Of a stretch of 59,814 bases of DNA, positions 8,635-19,127 are shown piece after piece. Location of the stretch: assembly GCA_016745055.1 (NCBI GenBank), contig JADGDF010000007.1, positions 1 through 59,814 of the forward strand, in the 5' to 3' direction. A model generated the notes under the pieces. That model made no database searches, had not been told where the DNA came from, and saw only the letters and a program-made list of their open reading frames with translations. Every line of letters starts with the position of its first letter. Position 1 is the first letter of the stretch. The position numbers and the translations under genes were made by a program. This stretch comes from Thiotrichaceae bacterium (GTDB lineage: Bacteria > Pseudomonadota > Gammaproteobacteria > Beggiatoales > Beggiatoaceae).

Positions 8635-9984
8635 TCAAGCATTTAATTGTTCCAATAATCTTTGGTGAATATTTTCAAAGTCCCCATTGCTCATGATCAA
8701 AATGTGATCGCCACTGTAGGTGGATTGTATCAAATGTTCAATCAAGTGCGTTGTGTCAAAAAACAATTGAGCATTTTTTAATTGTGAAACTATAGATTGT
8801 AACGACCAATCTAAATTAGGGGGTTGATATAAACATACTTCATTAGCCAAACTCAAAGCTTCTACTAACTCATGTTGGTGAACACCCATGCGCATAGTAT
8901 TGGAACGTGGCTCAAGTACTGCAATAATCTTAGCCACACCCACTTGTTGACGTAAAGCTTGTAGTGTTGCTTGAATTGCGGTAGGGTGATGAGCAAAATC
9001 GTCATACACCTTAATTTTATTGACAGTTCCTCTCAGTTCTAAGCGCCGTTTGACACTCCGAAAATGTTTTAATGCCTCGCATGCCAGCGATATTTTAACC
9101 CCTACATGATGACTAGCCGCAATCGCTGCCAGCGCATTATCCACATTATGTTGACCAATTAAAGTCCAACTCACTTTGCCTTTTAATTGACCTTGGTAAA
9201 AAACTTCAAATTGGCTAGCATCTTTAGCTAATAATTTTGTTTGCCAATCACTTTGCTCATCGTTAAAAGTTTGCGTTGCTGTCCAACAACCTTTCTCTAA
9301 CACTTGATGAATACTTGATTGAGGATTGTGAATAATTAATCCTTGATTGGGGATAATGCGCACTAAATGGTGAAATTGTTGTTGTATTGCGGCGAGATTA
9401 GGAAAAATGTCAGCGTGATCAAATTCTAAATTATTTATAATCAATGTGTTAGGTGAATAATGAATAAATTTTGATCGCTTATCAAAAAAAGCTGTGTCAT
9501 ATTCATCCGCTTCAATTACAAAATGTCGGCGATCACTTAAACGCGCTGAAATTCCAAAATTTTCAGGGACACCACCAATAAGAAAGCTAGGTGACAATCC
9601 TGCATATTCTAAAATCCAAGCGGTCATACTACTGGTTGTTGTCTTGCCATGTGTACCAGAAACGGCAATTACCCAATGTTTCCGCAAAATTTGTTCAGCT
9701 AACCATTGTGGCCCTGAAATATAAGGTAGTTTGTGATTGAGAATAAATTCAACCATTGGATTACCGCGGGATAAGGCGTTACCAATAATGATTTGATCAG
9801 GTAGTGGTTTAAGATGAGTTTCTTTGTAACCTGAATAGCAAGTAATACCTTGTGTTTCCAACTGAGTACTCATGGGCGGGTAAACATTTGTGTCGCACCC
9901 AGTGACCTGATGTCCTTGTTGTTTAGCTAATAATGCGATGCCAGCCATAAAAGTACCGCAAATACCTAAAATATGTATGTGCAT
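8635..9984 (-). CDS. mpl: UDP-N-acetylmuramate:L-Ala-gamma-D-Glu-mDAP ligase (murein peptide recycling)
   Basis: Cytoplasmic Mur-ligase-family enzyme that joins the recycled tripeptide L-Ala-gamma-D-Glu-meso-DAP to UDP-MurNAc using ATP, so wall peptides re-enter synthesis. The N-terminal Rossmann start (MHIHILGICGTFMAG), the ATP loop SGTHGKTTTSSM (about residue 110), and EADEYDTAFFDKRSKF with a downstream DDFAHHPTA are typical of Mpl and separate it from MurC. At 449 residues it has the usual length. It stands alone and is convergent with the ATPase gene. Confidence 0.95.
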   Translation of the reverse strand: MHIHILGICGTFMAGIALLAKQQGHQVTGCDTNVYPPMSTQLETQGITCYSGYKETHLKPLPDQIIIGNALSRGNPMVEFILNHKLPYISGPQWLAEQILRKHWVIAVSGTHGKTTTSSMTAWILEYAGLSPSFLIGGVPENFGISARLSDRRHFVIEADEYDTAFFDKRSKFIHYSPNTLIINNLEFDHADIFPNLAAIQQQFHHLVRIIPNQGLIIHNPQSSIHQVLEKGCWTATQTFNDEQSDWQTKLLAKDASQFEVFYQGQLKGKVSWTLIGQHNVDNALAAIAASHHVGVKISLACEALKHFRSVKRRLELRGTVNKIKVYDDFAHHPTAIQATLQALRQQVGVAKIIAVLEPRSNTMRMGVHQHELVEALSLANEVCLYQPPNLDWSLQSIVSQLKNAQLFFDTTHLIEHLIQSTYSGDHILIMSNGDFENIHQRLLEQLNA

Positions 9985-10207
9985 AATTTTTGTTTTCCTA
10001 TTCTTAGGTTACAAGTTTAAGAAAAATTTTGCGTGAGTACAACTTGCGATACTTTTAGCAGATGTCTGCTAATAAATTTTGTTTAATCCCATGCCGTTTT
10101 TTAGTAAGATACTTCGTATATCTTTAAATTTCCTATTTCTTTGGGGAAAAGGATTAAATTAATTTGAATTTTTTCGGTAACTATTTTCAACATATAGGAT
10201 GAGAATA

Positions 10208-11503
10208 ATGAAATGTGAAGCTTGTCGCATATGGATAATTTGGGGCATTGTATTTAGTATTACAATTGCAGGCTTTTTTATTGCCTACTTATTTGTCCCC
10301 CCTCCTCCTCCAAAAGAAGTGAGTATTGCTACAGGTAGAGTGGGTGGGGGCTATCACACTTTTGCGTTGGAATACCAAAAATTACTTAAACAAGAAGGTA
10401 TTGAGTTAAAAATCACCCCAACCGCGGGTTCTATTGAAGTTCTTAATTTATTAGAAACCGGCAAAGTGTCAGTTGGTTTCGTGCAAGGGGGTACAGCACA
10501 AAATGTTTCAAAAGAAGAATTAAGTTCATTGGCCAGTGTTTTCTATGAACCTGTTTGGGTTTTTCATCGCAAAGAACAGCCTATCATTTACTTACAGGAA
10601 TTAAAAGGTAAACGTATTGCTATTGGAGAAAAAGGAAGTGGTACACGTCCATTGGCGCTGCGATTACTTGAAGCCAATGATATCAAAGCAGAAAATACAA
10701 CCTTTGTTGAAGTGTCAAGCAAAGAAGGCGCTAAACAACTCATTGCTGGAGACATTGATGCAGCATTTTTTGTCACGTCTCCTATGGCCAGCTTAATTTC
10801 TGAATTATTGGAAAATCCTGAAATAGAATTACTGAGTTTTAAACGTCATTTGGCCTATAGTAGTCGTTATAATTTTTTAACAAGTATTACCATTGGCGAA
10901 GGATTAGTGAGTTTAGAAAATAATATTCCTGACGAAGATAAAATTTTACTTGCGGCAACAGCCAGTATTGTGGCAAGAAACGATACCCATCCGGCGTTAG
11001 TCCGTCTATTACTCAAACAAATTGTTAAAACTCATAAAGATGGTGGTATTTTAGAGAAGAAAAATGAATTTCCTTCAGATCATCACGTAGAAATACCCAT
11101 GAGTGTAGAAGCAAGTCGTTACCTTGAAAAAGGACCTTCTTGGGTAGAAAATGTTTTCCCTTTCTGGTTAGCGTCAATGGTAGATCGCTTAAAAATTCTG
11201 CTTATTCCGTTGCTTACATTGATGATTCCTTTGTTTAAAAGTGCATTTCCTATTTATCGTTGGCGTATTCGTTCTCAAATTTATCGCTGGTATAAAACCC
11301 TGCGTGAAGCTGATTTAACAATGAGTTGTTGTGATATTAATCAAATTGAGACTGAAATTGCCAAGATTACGGAATTGCGAGATGAAATTGTGCGCCAAGT
11401 TTCGGTGCCACTCCCTTATATGGGAGAATTTTATACGCTACGAGTTCATATTAATTTAGTGCTTAATCGGTTGGAAGAACAGCGTAAATGCTTACAGCCG
11501 TAG
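10208..11503 (+). CDS. Membrane-anchored TAXI-family TRAP solute-binding protein
   Basis: Binds a small substrate, probably a carboxylate, at the outer face of the membrane. One N-terminal helix (about residues 10-28) is followed by a proline run and the TAXI start IATGRVGGGYHTFALEYQ; GSGTRPLALRLL and FFVTSPMAS lie further on. Unusually a second hydrophobic segment (about 340-360) and a 70-residue charged tail follow the binding domain, and no TRAP permease gene is nearby. It may therefore act as a sensor or anchor rather than as a transporter part. The ATG at 10208 is preferred over the one at 10199 because AGGA (10196-10199) sits eight bases upstream of it. Confidence 0.82.
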   Translation: MKCEACRIWIIWGIVFSITIAGFFIAYLFVPPPPPKEVSIATGRVGGGYHTFALEYQKLLKQEGIELKITPTAGSIEVLNLLETGKVSVGFVQGGTAQNVSKEELSSLASVFYEPVWVFHRKEQPIIYLQELKGKRIAIGEKGSGTRPLALRLLEANDIKAENTTFVEVSSKEGAKQLIAGDIDAAFFVTSPMASLISELLENPEIELLSFKRHLAYSSRYNFLTSITIGEGLVSLENNIPDEDKILLAATASIVARNDTHPALVRLLLKQIVKTHKDGGILEKKNEFPSDHHVEIPMSVEASRYLEKGPSWVENVFPFWLASMVDRLKILLIPLLTLMIPLFKSAFPIYRWRIRSQIYRWYKTLREADLTMSCCDINQIETEIAKITELRDEIVRQVSVPLPYMGEFYTLRVHINLVLNRLEEQRKCLQP

Positions 11504-11532
11504 GACTCGCATTCTATTAATTGTAAGTTTAA

Positions 11533-11553
11533 GGGCAGACACGTAGTCTGCCC
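11533..11553. repeat. Intergenic palindrome
   Basis: Eight-base arms GGGCAGAC/GTCTGCCC around ACGTA, about 30 bases past the stop of the TAXI gene. No T-run follows, so it looks more like a dispersed palindromic repeat than a standard terminator, though it may protect the mRNA end. Confidence 0.55.
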
Positions 11554-11651
11554 CTACTTCAAGTATTAGAAGAACTGTAGAGGGTAGCTGATGTGTTCAC
11601 CTTAAACCTACATTCACTTAATTTAATGATAGTGAATTATCATGGCAGAGT

Positions 11652-13118
11652 ATGCTAACACCAAATGAAACAGCAGCTTTAAAACAACATCGTATCAAAG
11701 TTTTGTTGGTAGATGACCAGACCATTATTGGTGAAGCCATGCGTCGTATGGTAGGTGATGAAGCAGATATAGACTTTCACTATTGTAAAGACCCAACTCA
11801 AGCGATACAACTCGCCAATAAAATTTCTCCCACTATTATTTTACAAGACTTGGTTATGCCCGAAGTGGATGGGCTAACTTTAGTTCGTTATTTTCGGGCC
11901 AACAAAATCACGCGCGAAGTTCCTTTGATTGTCCTATCCAGTAAAGAGGAAGCTAATACAAAAGCTCAAGCATTTGCAGTGGGTGCCAATGATTACCTAG
12001 TAAAATTACCTGATCGTTTGGAAGTGCTGGCCAGAATTCGCCACCATTCTGCTGGTTATATTAATTTCCTGGAAAAAAATGAAGCATTGCAAGAATTAGC
12101 CAAAGCTAACCGTTTTATTCGCAAAACCTTTGGTCGTTATCTTTCAGATGATGTGGTTGATACTATTTTAGAATCACCTGAAGGGGCAGCTTTGGGGGGT
12201 GAAAAGCGGGTAGTTACTGTCGTTATAACTGATTTACGCGGATTTACAGCGACCTGCGAGCGTTTGCCCGCTGAAGATGTGGTCATGATTCTTAATATTT
12301 ATCTCGAAACCATGACTGAAATCGTATTGAAATATCAAGGCACAATTAATGAATTCATTGGTGATTCAATTGTTGTCGTCTTTGGTGCACCCATTATACG
12401 TCATGACGATGCAAAACGTGCTGTCGCCTGCGCGGTTGAAATGCAATTGGCCATGGATGAAGTCAATCACCAATGTATGGCACATGATTATCCAACGATT
12501 GAACAAGGCATAGGGATTAATACGGGTGAAGTGATTGTGGGCAATATTGGCTCTAAAAAACGTACTAAATATGATGTTATTGGCCACAATGTTAACTTAG
12601 CTTCTCGTATTGAATCTTACACGGTGGGTGGACAAATTTTTATTTCGGAAAGCACTCACCAAGCTTGTGAAGATATACTTAAAACAGAAGATCACATTGA
12701 AGTGATGCCTAAAGGCATTAAAAAACCTATCACTATTTATGAAGTGGGCGGTATTTGGGGAGAATACCATCTTTTTTTACCTGAAAAAATGGCCATGGAC
12801 TTAGTTTCACTTGCACAACCCTTATTCATTTTATTTACTATTTTGTCAGGAAAACATGCCAGTGAAGAGGCTTATTCCGGAAATTTAACCAAATTATCAG
12901 ACAAAGTCGCTGAAATTCAAACTAATATTGCCACTGAAAAATTAACTAATATACGATTGACATTATTCAACTATTTAAATGAAGAAATTACAACTGAACT
13001 TTATGCAAAAGTGATGGGGAATGTTCATGATTCCCCAACAACGCTAACCTTTCATTTTACATCTATTCCTCCCGAAGCTAAAGATTTTTTGAAAAATTTA
13101 TGCCAATTAGATATTTAA
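11652..13118 (+). CDS. Response regulator with class III adenylate/guanylate cyclase output
   Basis: Soluble signalling enzyme of 488 residues. Residues 14-135 are a receiver domain with phospho-acceptor D66 (ILQDLVMPEVDG) and LSSKEE as switch strand. A helical linker leads to the cyclase domain at about 180-370: metal-binding D194 (TDLRGFT) and D238 (FIGDS), and transition-state N315 and R319 (VNLASR). At the purine-selecting sites it has E234 and D308, a mix of the guanylate-type Glu and adenylate-type Asp, so the nucleotide is uncertain. The last 110 residues weakly resemble a PilZ domain. Phosphorylation by an unlinked kinase would control cNMP production. CpdA is encoded 38 kb away. Confidence 0.88.
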   Translation: MLTPNETAALKQHRIKVLLVDDQTIIGEAMRRMVGDEADIDFHYCKDPTQAIQLANKISPTIILQDLVMPEVDGLTLVRYFRANKITREVPLIVLSSKEEANTKAQAFAVGANDYLVKLPDRLEVLARIRHHSAGYINFLEKNEALQELAKANRFIRKTFGRYLSDDVVDTILESPEGAALGGEKRVVTVVITDLRGFTATCERLPAEDVVMILNIYLETMTEIVLKYQGTINEFIGDSIVVVFGAPIIRHDDAKRAVACAVEMQLAMDEVNHQCMAHDYPTIEQGIGINTGEVIVGNIGSKKRTKYDVIGHNVNLASRIESYTVGGQIFISESTHQACEDILKTEDHIEVMPKGIKKPITIYEVGGIWGEYHLFLPEKMAMDLVSLAQPLFILFTILSGKHASEEAYSGNLTKLSDKVAEIQTNIATEKLTNIRLTLFNYLNEEITTELYAKVMGNVHDSPTTLTFHFTSIPPEAKDFLKNLCQLDI

Positions 13119-13266
13119 TTTTGCACAAGATATACTGACGATGAATCTTGTCAATCCTTCAAAGAGTGCAAGATTTATATTATCAATACAAATTTTTAAT
13201 GCATATAAAATTTTAATACCTATAAATAGTTGATGAGTTACCTGCGTTAAATCGTTACAATAATAA

Positions 13267-15255
<1,989 letters not shown>

Positions 15256-15288
15256 TTACTATTAGCAGCAGGATTTCTTGAGTCGGAC

Positions 15289-15311
15289 GGGATTTGTAAT
15301 CCCATTTTCTT
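15289..15311 (+). terminator. Terminator after thiC
   Basis: GGGATT (15289-15294), a TGT loop, AATCCC (15298-15303), then ATTTTCTT. The stem is short but the T-rich tail and its place 34 bases past the thiC stop support termination. Confidence 0.55.
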
Positions 15312-15566
15312 GTTACCATGCTCTGCGTGGTAGCAAAACCGTGGTGCTCTGCGCCATAGTCAAAAATATTTGTATCTTAGATTGAAAATTTCTCATTGCG
15401 GTGCAGAGCGCCTGATATGCATTACCACACAGAGCGTGGTGACGAGGCAAACTTTCTCCTGTCTGGAAGTATGTTAATATTGGCGTAAAAGCAATTTCAA
15501 GTTGATAATTTTATGTCCCAACTTCTCACAATATTCCTTGTTAACACGCTCGTGGTGACAAGGCAA
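15311..15566. repeat. Composite palindromic repeat cluster
   Basis: The 322 bases between thiC and the restriction-modification gene contain several related GC-rich pieces: an imperfect palindrome TACCATG-CTCTG-CGTGGTA at about 15314-15332, GGTGCTCTGCGC near 15342, GGTGCAGAGCGCC near 15400, ACAGAGCGTGGTGACGAGGC at 15429-15448, and ACGCTCGTGGTGACAAGGC at 15546-15564. The same order, palindrome then GGTGCTCT then TGCAGAGCG, appears at 44537-44617. This is a mobile or REP-like repeat family; it carries no protein gene. Confidence 0.6.
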
Positions 15567-15577
15567 TTTAGCAAAAT

Positions 15578-18500
15578 ATGACTAATCCCATCCAAACCTA
15601 TCTGACCCAATTACAAGATAACCTCAATACAGATCAAGCCAAAGAACATACCCATCGGGCTGCTTTGGAATCATTAATTGAATCACTTACACCCACGGTC
15701 AATGCCGTGAATGAACCCATACGGATTGCATGTGGTTCACCCGATTTTGTGGTGTTGCAGAAATCGGATAATGTCCAAATGGGTTATATCGAAGCTAAAG
15801 ATATTGGAATATCGTTAGATAAGGCTTTGAAAACTGATCAATTAAAACGTTATTTACCTGCTTTGAATAATTTGATTTTGACCGATTATTTAACGTTTCG
15901 TTGGTTTGTCGAAAGTGAAGAACGTCATGAAATGAAGGTCACTTTAGCTAAAATCAATAAAAATAATCAATTGATTGCCAATGAGACTGATTTTTCCCTT
16001 TTTGAACAATTAATTCATGCTTTTATTTCAACCTTCGTTGTAACGTTAAAAAGCTCTGATGATTTGGCGCAACGGATGGCTAAAATTGCTCAATTGATCG
16101 ATAGTGTGGTGTTAACTGCGTTTCAAAAAGAAAATAGTGAGGGTGTTTTACATGGACAATTAGCTAGTTTTCGCCAAGTGTTGTTAGATGATTTGCAACC
16201 CGAACAATTTGCTGATATGTATGCACAAACCGTGTGTTATGGCTTGTTTGCAGCCCGTTGTCATACCCCCGTCGATCACACTTTTTCACGCATTCATGCG
16301 CCGCATTATTTACCTAAGACGAATCCTTTTTTACAAAGTTTGTTCAATATGATTGTTGGTGTTGATTTGGATGATCGCTTAGTGTGGGCGGTGGAAAATT
16401 TGGCTGAGGTGTTGAAACGTGCTGATATTGCTGCGATTTTAACCGATTTTGGTAAACGGACTCGCCAGGAAGACCCAGTGGTGCATTTTTATGAAACATT
16501 TTTAAAGCATTATAATCCCAAATTACGGGAAATGCGGGGTGTTTATTATACGCCTGAACCGGTTGTATCGTATATTGTCCGTTCAGTCGATTCAGTTTTA
16601 AAACAGCAATTTAACTTAAAAGATGGGTTAGCTGATAGTTCACAAATTGAAATAAATGGAAAAATACGGCATAAGGTTCAGATTTTAGACCCAGCAGTAG
16701 GAACTGGAACATTTTTGTATGCGGTAGTGAATAAGATTTATGAAAAATTCAGTCGTTTTAAAGGTATGTGGTCGGATTATGTTCGCACGCATTTATTGCC
16801 ACGTTTGCATGGATTTGAATTATTGATGGCACCGTATACGGTTGCGCACATGAAATTAGGGATTTTGTTGCAGGAAAAAGGGTATGATTTTCAGAGCCAG
16901 GAACGGTTACGTTTGTTTTTAACCAATACGTTAGATGAACCACATCAGGTTGAAAATACATTGTTGGCACGGTGGTTATCTAATGAAGCACAAGCTGCCA
17001 ATCAAGTTAAACAAGATATTCCTGTCATGGTGATTGTGGGAAATCCACCTTATTCTTACGATTCTTTAAATAATGGAAGTTGGATAAGTAAGCTTATTCG
17101 TGATTATTATCAAATAGATGGTGAATCATTAAATGAGCGCAATCCTAAAGGTTTGCAAGATGATTATGTCAAATTTATCCGTTTTTCACAGTGGCGCATT
17201 GAAAATACAGGTTATGGCATCTTGGGTTTTGTTACCAATCACGGTTATTTGGATAATCCTACTTTTCGTGGAATGCGACAATCTTTATTAAAAAGCTTTG
17301 ATGAAATCTATATTTATGATTTACATGGCAATGCTAAGAAAAAAGAGCAATCTCCTGATGGCACTCCAGATAAAAATGTGTTTGATATTCAACAAGGTGT
17401 GGCGATTGGGATTTTTGTCAAAAATGGCAATAAAAAAGGTGATTATGCCACGGTTTATCATGCCGATATGTATGGTGCAAGAGCAGGTAAATATCAGATA
17501 TTAATGGAGCAAGATTTATCGACTACCCAATGGGCGATCTTAAAACCAAGTTCACCGTTTTATTTGTTTATTCCTCAAAATACAGAATTGTTGGCTGAAC
17601 ATGAAAAAGGATGGAAAATTACTGAGGTAATGCCTTTAAATAACGCGGGTCTTTATACAGGGCGTGATAAATTAACGATTCATGATACAAAAGAAAAAGT
17701 TTATGAAATAGTTAAAGATTTTGTGAGTTTAGATATAGAAGCTGCCCGTCAAAAGTATGAATTAGGTGAAGATTCAAGAGATTGGAAAATACAATTTGCA
17801 CAAAAAGATATTATAGGATCAAATATTGATAAATCACTAATCAATCCTATTTTATATCGTCCTTTTGATGTAAAATATACTTATTATACAGGGCATTCAA
17901 GAGGTTTTATTTGTATGCCTAGACGTAATGTTATGCGGCATATATTGGCAGAAGATAATTTAGGATTAATTACAGTACGTCAAGTTGCAGAAAGTATTTT
18001 TAATCACACTTTCATAACACAAAATCTTGTTGAATGCCGTATTACACTAAGTAATAAAGGATATGCTTATTTATTTCCACTTTATACCTATCCAACTAAG
18101 AAAGAAGTGTTTTTAAATGGTAATGGGAACGGTAGCCACAAATCTAAACCAGAAAGAAAACCTAATTTTTCACCTGAATTTATCAAAGATGTAGAAAAAC
18201 GCTTAAAATTACAATTTATTCCCGAAGGCGAAGGTGATTTTAAACAAACGATTAGCGCAACCGACGTATTTAACTACATTTATGCCATTTTCCACAGCCC
18301 CGCTTATCGCACTCGTTATGCAGAATTTCTCAAAATAGATTTTCCACGTTTACCTTTAACAAGCGATAAAAAACGATTTCAAACTTTGGCAAATTTAGGT
18401 CAACAGCTAGTAAAGATTCACCTCATGCAAGCCGATATTAAAAATGAGTGTGGTTATCCAGAAGAAGGTGATAATATTGTAGACAAACCGCGTTACGATG

Positions 18501-18736
18501 AAAAAGAACAACGCATTTATATCAATAAAACGCAATACTTTGACCACGTAAAACCGCATGTCTGGGCATTTCATATTGGTGGTTATCAAGTCTGTCAAAA
18601 ATGGCTGAAAGATAGAAAAGAGCGTGAATTAAATTACAATGATTTAAATCACTATTTGTATATTTTAGCGGCTTTAGAGAAAACAGGGGAATTAATGCAA
18701 GAAATTGATAAAAAAGTAAGTTTTCCGTTGGAGTGA
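15578..18736 (+). CDS. Single-chain restriction-modification enzyme (type ISP/IIG-like, no helicase)
   Basis: Defence enzyme of 1052 residues that should methylate adenine and cut unmodified DNA. The N-terminal nuclease has a PD-(D/E)xK pattern: D56 (SPDFVVLQ) and E72-A-K74. The central N6-adenine methyltransferase has the SAM-binding motif LDPAVGTGTFLY (about residue 370) and the catalytic NPPY at 489-492. The C-terminal 400 residues, with YRPFDVKYTYYTGHSRG and VFNYIYAIFHSPAYRTRY, resemble the target-recognition region of type ISP enzymes. Characterised type ISP enzymes such as LlaGI are about 1500 residues and have a helicase between nuclease and methyltransferase; that part is absent here. 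No separate R, S or antirestriction gene is adjacent. The ATG at 15578 lies directly after a repeat. Confidence 0.87.
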   Translation: MTNPIQTYLTQLQDNLNTDQAKEHTHRAALESLIESLTPTVNAVNEPIRIACGSPDFVVLQKSDNVQMGYIEAKDIGISLDKALKTDQLKRYLPALNNLILTDYLTFRWFVESEERHEMKVTLAKINKNNQLIANETDFSLFEQLIHAFISTFVVTLKSSDDLAQRMAKIAQLIDSVVLTAFQKENSEGVLHGQLASFRQVLLDDLQPEQFADMYAQTVCYGLFAARCHTPVDHTFSRIHAPHYLPKTNPFLQSLFNMIVGVDLDDRLVWAVENLAEVLKRADIAAILTDFGKRTRQEDPVVHFYETFLKHYNPKLREMRGVYYTPEPVVSYIVRSVDSVLKQQFNLKDGLADSSQIEINGKIRHKVQILDPAVGTGTFLYAVVNKIYEKFSRFKGMWSDYVRTHLLPRLHGFELLMAPYTVAHMKLGILLQEKGYDFQSQERLRLFLTNTLDEPHQVENTLLARWLSNEAQAANQVKQDIPVMVIVGNPPYSYDSLNNGSWISKLIRDYYQIDGESLNERNPKGLQDDYVKFIRFSQWRIENTGYGILGFVTNHGYLDNPTFRGMRQSLLKSFDEIYIYDLHGNAKKKEQSPDGTPDKNVFDIQQGVAIGIFVKNGNKKGDYATVYHADMYGARAGKYQILMEQDLSTTQWAILKPSSPFYLFIPQNTELLAEHEKGWKITEVMPLNNAGLYTGRDKLTIHDTKEKVYEIVKDFVSLDIEAARQKYELGEDSRDWKIQFAQKDIIGSNIDKSLINPILYRPFDVKYTYYTGHSRGFICMPRRNVMRHILAEDNLGLITVRQVAESIFNHTFITQNLVECRITLSNKGYAYLFPLYTYPTKKEVFLNGNGNGSHKSKPERKPNFSPEFIKDVEKRLKLQFIPEGEGDFKQTISATDVFNYIYAIFHSPAYRTRYAEFLKIDFPRLPLTSDKKRFQTLANLGQQLVKIHLMQADIKNECGYPEEGDNIVDKPRYDEKEQRIYINKTQYFDHVKPHVWAFHIGGYQVCQKWLKDRKERELNYNDLNHYLYILAALEKTGELMQEIDKKVSFPLE

Positions 18737-18912
18737 ATAATAAAAAGATCAATGCGGCAGGACTTCAGCTTGCTGACCTTGTTGCAATATCCATTGGGCG
18801 AAAGATATCACAACCAGAACAAGACAATAGGGCTTATGATATTTTGGAATCGAAGTTTAGGAGAGACTTAAGTGGAAAGGTAAGTGGCTGGGGCATAAAA
18901 TGCTTTCCTTGA
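18737..18912 (+). pseudogene. 3' remnant of a DUF3800-family gene
   Basis: In the frame ending with the TGA at 18910-18912, the DNA encodes about 58 residues that read NAAGLQLADLVAISIGRK, then QPEQDNRAYDILESKF and a GWGIKCFP end. GLQLADLVA...GR is the typical C-terminal signature of DUF3800 proteins, which are about 220-250 residues and are often found beside defence genes. No start or N-terminal part exists: upstream the frame runs straight into the restriction-modification gene. It is therefore a truncated remnant, probably left when that gene was inserted. Confidence 0.72.
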
Positions 18913-18938
18913 AAACAAAAAGCCCCAATGTTCACTAT

Positions 18939-19028
18939 GCGGGTACAGGTTTGTAACCCGCACCCAAACATTTTAACAAACTTTGAAATTCACAAAACGT
19001 TCGGGTCAAGGTTATAAACCTTGACCCG
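18939..19028. repeat. Two adjacent palindromic repeats
   Basis: The first, 18939-18961, has arms GCGGGT/ACCCGC. The second, 19002-19028, is perfect: arms CGGGTCAAGGTT/AACCTTGACCCG around ATA. They share the CGGGT...ACCCG ends and a GGTT core. They sit between the defence island and pheT; no T-run follows either, so they are probably dispersed repeats. Confidence 0.6.
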
Positions 19029-19127
19029 CGAATTAATTACTTTTCAGATACTTATCATTTTCTAAATATCTAGGATACGTTATAATCTTGCTCTCACAAG
19101 CTGTCAGGATAATGCATAGGGATAACG

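Noticed and set aside
10199..11503. Start of the TAXI gene at 10199
   Set aside because: The AGGA ribosome site overlaps that ATG; the ATG at 10208 has correct spacing.
15311..15566. Repeats considered as a CRISPR array
   Set aside because: Repeat units differ in sequence, orientation and spacing and are self-complementary; no regular spacers or cas genes.
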